From an uncultured Clostridia bacterium (GTDB taxonomy: Bacteria; Bacillota; Clostridia; Christensenellales; Aristaeellaceae), in assembly GCA_937906775.1 (NCBI GenBank), contig CALCUD010000002.1, positions 1 to 64,000 on the forward strand: 64,000 bases of DNA. The letters run 5' to 3'. Positions 1 to 8,972 of this stretch are shown here, one piece after another. The translations under genes and the position numbers were made by a program. The notes under the pieces are model-generated. The model did not search any database and was not told the origin of the DNA. It worked only from the letters and a program-made list of their open reading frames with translations. The first letter of the stretch is position 1, and each line of letters starts with the position of its first letter.

Positions 1-2685
1 CAGGGTCAGCTCGCTGAACGCGTCGTTCTGGTAGACAAAGGAGAAATCGTTGCTGAGGCCGTATTCCGGAGCCAGCTCGCTGAAGGGATACGCGTCGTTT
101 ACCATGCTTTCGCGGAACGCGTCCTGAACATGGCTGATATACCGCGTGATATCGCTTTCCTCCGTCAGATCCACGGGCAGCGCAAGCGTTTTCACCAGCA
201 TGCCGACGGTATTGAAGGTCATGGAGGTATGCCGGCCGCTTTCGCCGACACAGACCAGCGCCTGCTCCGTTCCGTTGAACTTCGCGAGCACATAGGCGAA
301 CGCGGCGAGGAAGAGAGAGTTCTCCGTCAGATTGTTGTTCTTGAGGAATTTCAGCAGATCCTCCCGTTTCACCGGCAGGAAAGCGTCCACGAAATCCTGT
401 GTCGCGGCGCCTTTGTCCTCAAAGTCGCAGGGGAAGTCATTGACAATGTCCAGACCGTCGAACCGCTTCCGGAAATATTCCTTCGCCTCCGCGTATTTCC
501 CGGAGGCCTTCAGCGCCTCTTCCCAGGAGGACAGGTCAAAGGCGGAGGTCCTTTCTCCGTGAATTTCACGGCCTTCATAGCACCGGCTGATCTCCCGGAG
601 CAGTACGGAAAGCGATGTCCCGTCAAAAACGATATGGTGCGCGTCCAGCGCCAGAATCCTTTCCGTTCCGCTTTCAAAGAGGCAGGCGCGGATCAGTCCG
701 CCTTCCGCCAGATTGAACGGCCGGACAAAGCGTTTCAGCGCGGCCTGCGGATCCTCCGTCCGGCAGCGCTCCACAGAGAAGGCGCATTCCTGCGGGATCA
801 TGCACGGCATGCTGCCGGAAAGCCCGATCCGGCACCGGAACGCCCGGTGATTCAAGACCGCCTTTTCCACGGCTGCGGCCAGCCGGTCCGCGTCAACCCG
901 CTCCCCGAGCGGGATGCTGACGGGAATATTGTACATCAGTGTTTCCGGTTCCGCCTCCATCGCGAAATAGACGCCGAGCTGCGAGGATGTCAGCGGATAG
1001 GCGTCACGGGGCGCCCTGTCAAACGGGATTTCCTCTGTCCCGCCGTTTTCAATCAGCTTCGCGACAGCTGCGGGCGTCTTTCCCCGGAAGAACATTTCGA
1101 GGTCCACCGGAAGGTCCTCCAGCTCGTTGATGACCTCGATCGCCTTGATCGAGTCGCCTCCCAGCAGGAAGAAATCGTCATTCCGGCCGATCCGGCCGCA
1201 CTTCAGCACTTTTTCAATCGCGTCGCAGATCGAAGCCTCCAGGCTGTTTTCAGGCGCGACATACTCCTGCTTGAAGGCGGAAATATCAGGCTCCGGAAGA
1301 TTCTTCCGGTCCAGTTTTCCGTTCGGGTTCAGCGGGAGCGCGTCCATCCGGATATAGAACGACGGTACCATGTAGGAGGTCAGGTTAGCCCGGCAGTGTT
1401 CCCGGATCTGATTCTCCGTAATCTCCTCACTGCCCGCGAAATAAGCCGCAAGGAAGGTAATGCCGTTCGGGGCCGTAAAGTCCCGGATCGCAACCTCCCG
1501 GATCCCCGGCATCCGGCGGATGGTGCTTTCCACCTCCAGCGGCTCCACGCGCTGACCGTTGATCTTGATCATCCAGTCCTTCCGCTCGATGAACAGCAGG
1601 TTCCCGTCCGGCAGCCGCTCGACGATATCGCCCGTACGGAACATCCGCTCAAACCCGTCGGTTTTCGCAAAGGGGTTTTTGATGAAAGCCTTCCGGGTTT
1701 CCTCCGGACGGTTCAGATATCCTTTGGCCACGTACCCCGCGATACAGAGCTCGCCGACCTGGACCTCATTGCAGTTTTCATCCAGAACATAGGCCTTTTC
1801 GTTGCCGAAGGGCTTGCCGATCGGCGTGTTTTCGTAGTCCCTGTCGATCTTGAACGCCAGCGTACCGCCGAAGATCTCCGTCGCACCGTATCCGTTCATG
1901 ACCACCGGATGATCGTTGAAATACAGATGCGTGATCCGCTCCGAACCGACGGAGATGACCTTCAGGGAATGATTGTGCTTCAACATGAAATCCACCATCC
2001 GCGGGGGAACGAAGGAGGATTCGATGTTGTTCTCGTCATAATACGCCGCGAGGCGGAAGGGATCCTTGCGAATCTCGTCCGGTACGATGACCAGATGCTT
2101 CGCCAGCGATACGGCCGCGAGGCACAGTCCCGTCCCGACCACAAAGGTGAAGGGGGCGATCAGGCCGACGATATTGTTCCGCTCCGTGTCATCCGCCTGG
2201 TCGTGAATCGTGTTTCTTGCCGCGACGCCGCTCATGGACAGGAAATCATGCACAACGCCCTTGGGGTTTCCGGTGGAGCCGGAGGTATACATGACAACCC
2301 CCTCCGCTTCCAGATCCGCGACAACGGGCTCCACCGTCAGAGAGGGATCCAGGGATTCCATGAACGCCTCGTCAATGCTCAGCTGGTATTGCGAGTCCTT
2401 TTTGATATAGTCAAGGCGTTCCTGAGGATAATCGTCGGACAGCGGGATCGCCACCGCGCCCATCAGCCAGCAGCCGAACAGACACCCCGCGTATTCTTTG
2501 CTTCTCGGAATTTCAACAATGACCCGGCTGCCCAGGTGAACCCCCTGCTTCTGAAGATTCGCAGAAATGTTCAGCGCGAAGTCACACAGCTCGCGATAGG
2601 TAAGGGTACCGTTCTGATCCGATACGGCGGGATCGTTCCCATGCTCCCGGACAGCCCTCAGAAAAGCTTTGACAATATGTTCCAC
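1..2685 (-). CDS. Nonribosomal peptide synthetase, A-PCP-C module (3' end cut by window edge)
   Basis: The minus strand is open from a GTG at 2685 to base 1 (895 codons, no stop seen). A GAGGAAG ribosome site lies about 8 nt before this GTG. Domains in order: adenylation domain (about residues 1-470; A3 core TSGSTGNPKG near 134 and the A10 motif NGKLDRK near 453), peptidyl carrier protein (LLGGDSIKA near 509; the Ser carries phosphopantetheine), and a condensation domain with HHIVFDG near 682. The protein should activate an acid as an acyl adenylate, load it on the carrier and condense it with a downstream or partner substrate. The adenylation pocket reads APFTFVVG where amino-acid-activating domains usually have FDxSVxE, so the usual Asp that binds the alpha-amino group seems absent. 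Esterase gene 64 nt upstream is probably co-transcribed. NRPS identity is firm; the product is unknown. Confidence 0.9.
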   Translation of the reverse strand, partial: MEHIVKAFLRAVREHGNDPAVSDQNGTLTYRELCDFALNISANLQKQGVHLGSRVIVEIPRSKEYAGCLFGCWLMGAVAIPLSDDYPQERLDYIKKDSQYQLSIDEAFMESLDPSLTVEPVVADLEAEGVVMYTSGSTGNPKGVVHDFLSMSGVAARNTIHDQADDTERNNIVGLIAPFTFVVGTGLCLAAVSLAKHLVIVPDEIRKDPFRLAAYYDENNIESSFVPPRMVDFMLKHNHSLKVISVGSERITHLYFNDHPVVMNGYGATEIFGGTLAFKIDRDYENTPIGKPFGNEKAYVLDENCNEVQVGELCIAGYVAKGYLNRPEETRKAFIKNPFAKTDGFERMFRTGDIVERLPDGNLLFIERKDWMIKINGQRVEPLEVESTIRRMPGIREVAIRDFTAPNGITFLAAYFAGSEEITENQIREHCRANLTSYMVPSFYIRMDALPLNPNGKLDRKNLPEPDISAFKQEYVAPENSLEASICDAIEKVLKCGRIGRNDDFFLLGGDSIKAIEVINELEDLPVDLEMFFRGKTPAAVAKLIENGGTEEIPFDRAPRDAYPLTSSQLGVYFAMEAEPETLMYNIPVSIPLGERVDADRLAAAVEKAVLNHRAFRCRIGLSGSMPCMIPQECAFSVERCRTEDPQAALKRFVRPFNLAEGGLIRACLFESGTERILALDAHHIVFDGTSLSVLLREISRCYEGREIHGERTSAFDLSSWEEALKASGKYAEAKEYFRKRFDGLDIVNDFPCDFEDKGAATQDFVDAFLPVKREDLLKFLKNNNLTENSLFLAAFAYVLAKFNGTEQALVCVGESGRHTSMTFNTVGMLVKTLALPVDLTEESDITRYISHVQDAFRESMVNDAYPFSELAPEYGLSNDFSFVYQNDAFSELTL

Positions 2686-2749
2686 AGATGCTCTTCCTCT
2701 CTCTCATACATGTTTATCCAGACAGCGGCCCCTGCGGGGATCGGAGAAG

Positions 2750-3739
2750 TTACAGGCTCTCGAACCATTCGATCGCCCGCTCAGGCCATCCCTCCATGCA
2801 CATGCCGGTGCCGTCGGCAAAGCCGTGACCGCCGGTCGGTCCGATCTCCAGCCGGCAGGGAATGCCGGCCCGTTCCAGCGCCGCGGCCAGCAGTCTGGAA
2901 TGATCCGGCGGAACCAGATCGTCCTCCGCGGCCAGGAAGATCGCCGTGGGCGGGAAGCCCTCCACGTGTTCCGGGATCTCGAAGAAACTGTTGCAGGCTT
3001 CGTCCATCGTACAGCCGAGGCCTGCCCGGGCGAAGTCGTCCGGATTCTCATCTTCCAGCCAGTTGTCATCCCGCATCAGCCGGTAGGAGGTCGCCGGATA
3101 GACCGGGAAGCAGGCCAGCGGCTTTGCAAAACCCTTGCCGCGATAACCGATTTCGCTGTTCCACAGACAGGTGATATATCCGCCCGCAGAGAATCCGCAG
3201 GTGATGTAGCGGTCGGGATCCACGCGGAAGGCTTCACGGTTGCCGGCGATCAGGCGTAGCGCCCGGGCCGCGTCCTCCATCGCCCGGACCGCGGAGGCGT
3301 CGACCTGGACCTGATAGGTCAGGATGAACACATGATAACCCTTCGCGTTGAAATGCTGCGCGACGGGCCAGCCCTCCGTCAGGTTCCACACGTTGACAAA
3401 TCCGCCGCCGGGGATCAGCAGGATGAACGGACGGCCATCTGCCGCGGGATCGCCGGAAGGGAAACGGGTCACGCTGACGCCTTTCCGTTCGGGCGCGGCG
3501 GCGATCTCCTCCTCCGAATACAACGGCCAGCAGTACGGCCCGCGGGCGGCTATGTCGAACAGACGTGAAAAACCGCGTTCCAGACTGTTCCAGCCCATTT
3601 TTTTGGCCATTTCCTCCAGCGTCCAGGTATACCATTCTTCTTTGGACAGATCGTTTCCGCGGATCGCTTCCGGCGCGATCTCCGCGATCAGGGGATCTTC
3701 CAGCAGGGATTGCAAGGTCCTTTTCATCAGGTTATTCAT
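2750..3739 (-). CDS. Alpha/beta hydrolase (esterase/lipase, acetylesterase-like)
   Basis: A 329-residue cytoplasmic alpha/beta hydrolase. It shows an oxyanion-hole PGGGF segment, the nucleophile elbow GFSAGG (Ser184), an AAEDDLVPP segment holding the likely catalytic Asp, and GGHGF with the catalytic His. This is the pattern of the BD-FAE/hormone-sensitive-lipase-like esterases that deacylate small esters or acetylated sugars. The second in-frame ATG at 3739 is chosen because AAGGAAG lies 9 nt before it, whereas it abuts the ATG at 3748. There is no signal peptide. The gene is first in a minus-strand unit with the NRPS. It could be a stand-alone release or tailoring esterase for that product, but it could equally be an unrelated carbohydrate esterase. 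Confidence 0.85.
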   Translation of the reverse strand: MNNLMKRTLQSLLEDPLIAEIAPEAIRGNDLSKEEWYTWTLEEMAKKMGWNSLERGFSRLFDIAARGPYCWPLYSEEEIAAAPERKGVSVTRFPSGDPAADGRPFILLIPGGGFVNVWNLTEGWPVAQHFNAKGYHVFILTYQVQVDASAVRAMEDAARALRLIAGNREAFRVDPDRYITCGFSAGGYITCLWNSEIGYRGKGFAKPLACFPVYPATSYRLMRDDNWLEDENPDDFARAGLGCTMDEACNSFFEIPEHVEGFPPTAIFLAAEDDLVPPDHSRLLAAALERAGIPCRLEIGPTGGHGFADGTGMCMEGWPERAIEWFESL

Positions 3740-3789
3740 GAGGATCATCTTCCTTATTCAGTATTTTTCCGGCAGGTCACGTTAAAAAT

Positions 3790-3818
3790 ATTATAGTTGA
3801 TATTTTGCGGGGATGCAA
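3790..3818 (-). promoter_or_regulatory. Promoter of the esterase-NRPS unit
   Basis: Read on the minus strand, TTGCAT (3813-3818) and TATAAT (3790-3795) are separated by 17 bp, about 50 nt upstream of the esterase start. Confidence 0.6.
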
Positions 3819-3869
3819 GGCGCGGGATACACCGTTGAATCATCGGGGAGGGAACTTTTCTTTCCGCTC

Positions 3870-3898
3870 TTGCCAGAACGGCCGAACAGGGATATGAT
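3870..3898 (+). promoter_or_regulatory. Promoter of the small exported protein gene
   Basis: TTGCCA (3870-3875), 17 bp, TATGAT (3893-3898), followed about 47 nt later by the start codon. It lies back to back with the esterase-NRPS promoter. Confidence 0.5.
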
Positions 3899-3945
3899 GA
3901 CTGCAGGGGATCATGAAAAAAGGAACAGGAAGGGGAGGAGCCTGA

Positions 3946-4299
3946 ATGAAAAAAGCGCTGATCCTGGTGCTGACTGCGATGCTGATGTTCTCCTTTGCCG
4001 CCGCGGAGGAGATCGCGTCCGCTCAGGTGGATGCGGCAGGGGTGTCCCGGACCCTGACACTGACGGATATGACGGTGGAAAACGGAGATCTGAACCTTTA
4101 TTTCTCCGGCTACGGGAGCGTTTTCGGCCCGGAGGACTGGATCCCTGTGGCTGTTGCAGGCGGCGAAAGGCTGGAAAGCTGGGCTTCCTTCCCGGGAGAC
4201 GGCTGGGCTGTCTTCGTCTTTGATACCGTTCTGCTTCCCGACCGGATCCTGCTGGTTTCTCCCTCCGGGGAGGAGCTGACGCTTTGGGACGGTCAATGA
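3946..4299 (+). CDS. Small exported protein of unknown function
   Basis: 117 residues with a clear N-terminal signal peptide (MKKALILVLTAMLMFSFAAA, likely cut after Ala-Ala-Ala). The mature part of about 97 residues is acidic and rich in Trp, Gly and aliphatic residues in short beta-strand-like stretches, with no Cys and no family motif I recognise. GGGGAGGAG precedes the ATG at good spacing, and the gene has its own promoter and a strong terminator, so it is a real single-gene unit. It is one of four small orphan secreted proteins in this window. No function is claimed. Confidence 0.75.
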   Translation: MKKALILVLTAMLMFSFAAAEEIASAQVDAAGVSRTLTLTDMTVENGDLNLYFSGYGSVFGPEDWIPVAVAGGERLESWASFPGDGWAVFVFDTVLLPDRILLVSPSGEELTLWDGQ

Positions 4300-4315
4300 G
4301 ATCACCGGATACGAA

Positions 4316-4352
4316 AGGAGACCACGATATGCTTCGCGGTCTCCTGTTTTTT
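4316..4352 (+). terminator. Rho-independent terminator after the small exported protein
   Basis: AGGAGACC (4316-4323) pairs with GGTCTCCT (4338-4345), followed by TTTTTT. It sits between the convergent small gene and sensor kinase gene. Confidence 0.8.
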
Positions 4353-4362
4353 GTTTATGGGG

Positions 4363-6567
4363 TCAGGCTGTTACTGTGTGTTTTGAGAGCGTTGCGAGAA
4401 GCTCCTGAACATTGAACGGTTTGGCAACATGATCGTTCATACCTGCTTCCAGAGCTTTCCTGCGATCCTCCTCCAGCGCGTTGGCGCTCAGCGCGATGAT
4501 GGGAAGGGCCGCTGTTCCGGGAATCGCCCGGATCCGGCGGGCGGCTTCGAAACCGTCCATGTTCGGCATCTGGAGATCCATCAGGATGAAATCGTAATAT
4601 GCCGCGCCGCGGTTGCGGACATGTTCCACGGCGTCGATCCCGTCAGCGGCTTCCTCGACTGTGACGCCCTGTTCGGACAGAATGTCCGACGCGATCTCCC
4701 GGTTCAGTTCGTTGTCTTCCACCAGCAGTGCGGTCATGCCGTTCAGGCTGACCGGGGAGATCTTCCTGGTTTCCTCCGGCGACGGAGCGGGATCAGCGAA
4801 CTTCAGCGGGAGAGCGATGGCAACAGAGGTCCCTTTACCCGGTTCGGACGCGATATCGATCGTTCCGCCGAGGAAATCCACCAGACGTTTGACGATGGAC
4901 ATCCCCAGCCCCGCACCCTGGACCCGGCTGGTCGAGGCGCTGCCCTCGCGGGAGAAGGAATCAAAGATATGAGACAGGAATTCCGGACTCATACCGACGC
5001 CCGTATCCTCCACGGTGAACACATACCGGCCGTAACCGGGCCGGTCGGACAGCGTTTCCTCCGCTGTGACCAGGACGCGGCCGCCTGGTTCCGTGTATTT
5101 GATGGCATTGCCGAGGACATTCATCATGATCTCGTTGACATGCAGCCTGTCCGCGATCACTGCCGGATGAAGGATCCCGACGGGACGGTACTCCAGCGTC
5201 AGATTTTCCGCACCGGGAGCCTTGCTGAAAACGGCCATCATCCGTTCTCCTTCCTCGGGGATGTTGACGGTTTCCATCCGGCTGCTGAACGTTCCCGCTT
5301 CAAGACGGGACATGTTGAGTACCTCATCCAGCAGATTCAGAAGGTAGTGGCCGGAAGTCACAATCTTGTTGAGACTGTCTTCCATGGCTTCCCGGTCGTC
5401 CGGATGATTCCGGGCTTTTTCGGCGAAACCGATGATTGCGTTCATAGGGGTCCGGATGTCGTGGGACATATTGAACAGGAATTCGCTCTTGAAGCGGTTG
5501 GCTTCCTCCAGCTGGCGCCGGTATTCCATTTCGCGCCGGACGGATACGTCCACATTGCTGAAGCCGGCGACGATGTGATGCGGGTGATCCTTGTTCCAGA
5601 CGAGCTTCAGCTGATAATACAGCGATGTTTCGCCGGTCAGAATCCGGAAATTCTGATAGAACATGCCTTCGGTTTTCAGCTTGCTGAGGATCTCCGCTTT
5701 GTTGGCTACCATATTCCGGAAGAAATCCCGGTCATCCTGGTGGATCAGCGTTTCGGTCAGAACATCGATTCTCTCGCGGAAGACGCTGATCTCCTTCCAG
5801 CCGGGAATGGAGGATGAAAGCAAGGGATCGAAACGGTAATGGACTTCCCTCCCCGTATCAAGATTGACGTAGAATACGCCGCCAAAGTCGTCGGACAGAC
5901 CGGAGATCACTGCCGCGTCACGGGCAGCGTCGGCTTCCTCCTTCTGAATCCGGAGGACTTTCTGGTTGATGTTCCGGACGGCGACGATGATATGCGGATC
6001 CCGGGCTGAGGGGCGGATGACCTGCATGGCGTACCAGATCTTTTCATTTCCGATCTTCAGCCGGTATCGGGGCAGAACCGCTTCTCCGGCTTCCAGCTCC
6101 TTCAGCAGGCGCTCTTTGTCGATGAAGCGGGTCACGGTTTCCAGATCCTCCTCCGCACACACGTTCCGGAGGTTCTTTTTGCTCATTTCAAAGAAATCCT
6201 TCCCGGTTTCTTCGATATATATTTTGGCGTAGCTGCCGTCCTGATGGAAGTTAAGGTAAGTATCGTCATCGGTATTGACGTAATAGATCGACTCATAGGA
6301 CTTGCTCAGGGCGTTCGCGATCTCGGAATAACACCGGAGGGAGCGGCTCCGCGCGCCGTCGCGGCGGACGGCCAGAACGGCGATCAGGACAGCGGTCACA
6401 ACAATCAGCGCTGCGGCGAGGAGCATGGTTTCCGGGTGCGTGTGAATATACGCGTGAAAACCGGATTCTCCGGACGCGTCTTCCGCGGAAACGGGTACGG
6501 CAAAAAGAAACGCGGCAGGAAGCAACCGCGTAAACAGAGAAAGTTTTCCGCAGAAGGATTTGCGCAT
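4363..6567 (-). CDS. Membrane hybrid sensor histidine kinase with C-terminal receiver
   Basis: 734 residues from the ATG at 6567, preferred because GGAG lies 9 nt upstream; the ATG at 6582 has no ribosome site. Order: signal/first membrane segment, short extracellular stretch, a second membrane segment (AALIVVTAVLIAVLAV), two PAS-like regions (about 85-345), HisKA dimerisation domain with NMSHDIRTPMNAIIG (phospho-His369), HATPase_c with an N box (NVLGNAIKY) and G boxes (DTGVGM, GAGLGMSI), then a receiver domain (VEDN near 617, phospho-Asp664 in MDLQMPNMDG, and the conserved Lys in AKPF). It autophosphorylates and passes the phosphate to its own receiver. No partner Hpt or DNA-binding regulator is adjacent, so the output is unknown. 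The very short outer loop suggests sensing through the membrane or PAS domains. Confidence 0.92.
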   Translation of the reverse strand: MRKSFCGKLSLFTRLLPAAFLFAVPVSAEDASGESGFHAYIHTHPETMLLAAALIVVTAVLIAVLAVRRDGARSRSLRCYSEIANALSKSYESIYYVNTDDDTYLNFHQDGSYAKIYIEETGKDFFEMSKKNLRNVCAEEDLETVTRFIDKERLLKELEAGEAVLPRYRLKIGNEKIWYAMQVIRPSARDPHIIVAVRNINQKVLRIQKEEADAARDAAVISGLSDDFGGVFYVNLDTGREVHYRFDPLLSSSIPGWKEISVFRERIDVLTETLIHQDDRDFFRNMVANKAEILSKLKTEGMFYQNFRILTGETSLYYQLKLVWNKDHPHHIVAGFSNVDVSVRREMEYRRQLEEANRFKSEFLFNMSHDIRTPMNAIIGFAEKARNHPDDREAMEDSLNKIVTSGHYLLNLLDEVLNMSRLEAGTFSSRMETVNIPEEGERMMAVFSKAPGAENLTLEYRPVGILHPAVIADRLHVNEIMMNVLGNAIKYTEPGGRVLVTAEETLSDRPGYGRYVFTVEDTGVGMSPEFLSHIFDSFSREGSASTSRVQGAGLGMSIVKRLVDFLGGTIDIASEPGKGTSVAIALPLKFADPAPSPEETRKISPVSLNGMTALLVEDNELNREIASDILSEQGVTVEEAADGIDAVEHVRNRGAAYYDFILMDLQMPNMDGFEAARRIRAIPGTAALPIIALSANALEEDRRKALEAGMNDHVAKPFNVQELLATLSKHTVTA

Positions 6568-6615
6568 CAATAACAACTCCATGTAACTTTTGTGGCGGTA
6601 TTCGATCCGTATTCA

Positions 6616-6644
6616 ATTATAGATATTCAAATTTGCTATATCAA
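6616..6644 (-). promoter_or_regulatory. Promoter of the hybrid kinase gene
   Basis: On the minus strand TTGATA (6639-6644), 17 bp, TATAAT (6616-6621), about 50 nt before the chosen start codon. Confidence 0.65.
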
Positions 6645-6732
6645 TACTTAATTATCACAATTTGATGCGTTTTTTTCACATCGGGACTGTCTGCGGGGAC
6701 CGGCTCCGATGGAAACGGGCAATATTCCGGTC

Positions 6733-6766
6733 AAAAGTTACACGCAGATGCGAAAATGTAACTTTT
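6733..6766. terminator. Hairpin/terminator downstream of the membrane glycosyltransferase
   Basis: AAAAGTTACA (6733-6742) and TGTAACTTTT (6757-6766) form a perfect 10-bp inverted repeat with a 14-nt loop and U-rich ends on both strands. The same TGTAACTTTT string recurs at about 6582-6591, over the kinase start region. Confidence 0.5.
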
Positions 6767-6790
6767 AAGGATTTTTGATGTAACTCTTCG

Positions 6791-8803
6791 TTATTCCTTT
6801 GTCCGGTAGCCGTCGATCTGGACCGGCTTGTCGGTCGCGATATAGACGGTGAGCGACGTCAGCGGGATCTCCACCGTCCGGGTGCCGGCGACCTTGACGG
6901 TCTCGGTCTGACCGCCCTGTGTGAAAGTCATTTCGGTATCCGCGGACGGCGCGGTCACGTTCAGGCGAAGCACCGCGTTTTCCGCCGGCGGGTCAAAGAG
7001 CAGCAGAATGCTTTCCGTATCCGCGAACAGTACGTTTTCATCGATCCCGTACAGCATGGAGTCGACCCAGCGATCTCCCTCCGGGACTGTGACAAGCGTG
7101 TAGATCCCGTGATCGGTCATCCGGGACGCGGCGACGTCCGACAGTTCCAGCTGGCTGCCGACCGTTTGCCCCAGAACGATGTAAGAGGTGTCCGGCGTCA
7201 GGCCGTTGCCGGTATTGGGGGACTGGTCCACGGGAACGAGAGGCCGGTAGATCCCGTTTGTCTCATTCATGGACGAGACGGCCTGATCCATGGTGATCTG
7301 CTGCATCGGGCGCGTCAGCCGCGACTCCTGATAATAGGTCAGAACGTCGGAGTAGCGGCGCTGCGTGATGCCCAGCGGTTCCTCCGGCAGCTCGCGGATC
7401 CAGCCGTCCAGCTGGCGCGCGTCCGCTATGATATCTTCTCCGGCTTTGTAGCGCAGCCCGACCGCGGCGCAGACCGAATTGAACAGCAGAGAAACGGCCA
7501 GCCCGATCACGAGAATCTTTCCGAGGGGGGAGCGGGATTTTGAGGAGGCACAGGATTTTGCTTTATATCCGGCATAAAGCATGAAACCGGAGAGCGCCGC
7601 CGTGAAGATGACGCCGGTGACGGTCCCGTCCAGCGAAACGGAATGGATAAAGCTGCCCAGCGTGACCGTGTCGACGACGCTGCCCTGGGCGGGAGCCAGC
7701 GCAAGTTTGAGCCCCAGGGCAAGGAGCGGGATCGCGGCAAGGCTCGCGGACCGGACGGGCAGGTTTTTCCCGGAAAGGGAATCGAGCGTCAGGATGAACC
7801 ACACGGGCAGGTACATGCTCAGATAGCGCGTGTGCAGGCTGATATCCCCGACCGTTCCGTTCCACTGATAGGGGACGACGAATACGGCGGTGCCCGCCAT
7901 GGCGGTGATCAGTCCCGCGGTGGCGCAGAAAAGCAGGGCCGAACGGTTTTCATCCGAACGGTCGCGGCGCAGATAGGGCAGCAGGACAAAGAATCCCGCT
8001 CCGCTCATGATAAATGCGAGCGGCAGACCGATCAGCCCCAGCGCGACTGGGATCAGATGGGAAGCGTCCCAGTCGGAGGTCTGCTTCGCGTACAGGCCTG
8101 CCAGGCTGAAATCACGCCCGAAAACGAACATATAGACGGCATAGACCAGAAGGATCACGCCCAGCATCGTTCCGATCCCGGCCAGCACGGCGCGGAGCGG
8201 CGCTTTTTTCCGGATCCGGAGGATCAGGAGCGCCGTGTGGAACGCGGCGCCCATAGCGACGGCGCCCGGCTTGGCGGCGAAGAGCAGCCCGGCGAAAAGA
8301 CCGGTCAGGACGCCGCAGCGCACGCTGTTCAGACGGATCAGCCGCCAGGCGAAATACATCATCCACAGGGCCAGCGGCCAGATCAGCGATTCGGACATCT
8401 CCAGGCTGCACATCAGCATATCCGGGATCAGCGCGGTCAGCGCGGACGCGAGGAATGCCTTTTTCTCCTCACCGGTCACATCCTTCGCCAGAAGGTATAC
8501 GGGAAACACGGAGGAGCAGATCAGCAGCGCACCAAAGACCTTGACCCAGACATAGATATCGCCGCCCAGCAGCGCCTGCAGCCTGTAGACCGGAACCAGC
8601 GCCAGCGGATACAGCAGATAGGGATAGAGGACCGGCTGGCCGCGGTAGGTCAGCTGTCCCGCCAGAAGGCCGCGGGTGATATTGGTGTACAGACTTTCGT
8701 CGATCACGATATTCGGTACGTTGCGCAGGATGACCGCCAGCGCTGCGTAAAGCGCGGACGCGGCCAGATAAAGCAGGACGATTTTTCGGATCTTTCGGAC
8801 CAT
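6791..8803 (-). CDS. GT-C type membrane glycosyltransferase-like protein (ArnT/PMT-like)
   Basis: 670 residues. The N-terminal two thirds is highly hydrophobic, with roughly eleven to thirteen membrane segments. The first extracytoplasmic loop carries an acidic DES motif (VIDESLYTN near residue 35), as in GT-C enzymes that use polyprenyl-phosphate sugars. The last 200 or so residues form a soluble extracytoplasmic domain, probably beta-rich. GT-C enzymes transfer sugars from lipid carriers to proteins, lipids or wall polymers on the outer face. GGGAGG lies 6 nt before the ATG. There are no neighbouring polysaccharide genes, so the acceptor is unknown. The family call rests on topology and the acidic loop and is moderate. 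Confidence 0.72.
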   Translation of the reverse strand: MVRKIRKIVLLYLAASALYAALAVILRNVPNIVIDESLYTNITRGLLAGQLTYRGQPVLYPYLLYPLALVPVYRLQALLGGDIYVWVKVFGALLICSSVFPVYLLAKDVTGEEKKAFLASALTALIPDMLMCSLEMSESLIWPLALWMMYFAWRLIRLNSVRCGVLTGLFAGLLFAAKPGAVAMGAAFHTALLILRIRKKAPLRAVLAGIGTMLGVILLVYAVYMFVFGRDFSLAGLYAKQTSDWDASHLIPVALGLIGLPLAFIMSGAGFFVLLPYLRRDRSDENRSALLFCATAGLITAMAGTAVFVVPYQWNGTVGDISLHTRYLSMYLPVWFILTLDSLSGKNLPVRSASLAAIPLLALGLKLALAPAQGSVVDTVTLGSFIHSVSLDGTVTGVIFTAALSGFMLYAGYKAKSCASSKSRSPLGKILVIGLAVSLLFNSVCAAVGLRYKAGEDIIADARQLDGWIRELPEEPLGITQRRYSDVLTYYQESRLTRPMQQITMDQAVSSMNETNGIYRPLVPVDQSPNTGNGLTPDTSYIVLGQTVGSQLELSDVAASRMTDHGIYTLVTVPEGDRWVDSMLYGIDENVLFADTESILLLFDPPAENAVLRLNVTAPSADTEMTFTQGGQTETVKVAGTRTVEIPLTSLTVYIATDKPVQIDGYRTKE

Positions 8804-8851
8804 GTGAACCTCCCGGGACAGCGGATTTATCAGACGGATGATCTCCCGTAC

Positions 8852-8880
8852 AGTGTACTATGCCGTTCCGGGCATTGCAA
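8852..8880 (-). promoter_or_regulatory. Promoter of the membrane glycosyltransferase gene
   Basis: On the minus strand TTGCAA (8875-8880), 17 bp, TACACT (8852-8857), 49 nt before the start codon. Confidence 0.5.
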
Positions 8881-8915
8881 TAGCCGAAAGCGGACAGAAT
8901 GCCGGATCTCCGCGG

Positions 8916-8944
8916 TTGACCCGGATTGATTTTTTTTCTATAAT
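8916..8944 (+). promoter_or_regulatory. Promoter of the DtxR-like gene and GH5 gene
   Basis: TTGACC (8916-8921), 17 bp, TATAAT (8939-8944), 28 nt before the GTG start. It is divergent from the glycosyltransferase promoter. Confidence 0.7.
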
Positions 8945-8972
8945 AAAAACAACGGAGAGGAAGTGAAAAACG

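Noticed and set aside
130..3174. A 1014-residue open frame on the plus strand
   Set aside because: It is antisense to the NRPS and esterase, which show clear catalytic motifs on the minus strand; its translation is low-complexity Arg/Pro/Gln text typical of GC-rich shadows.
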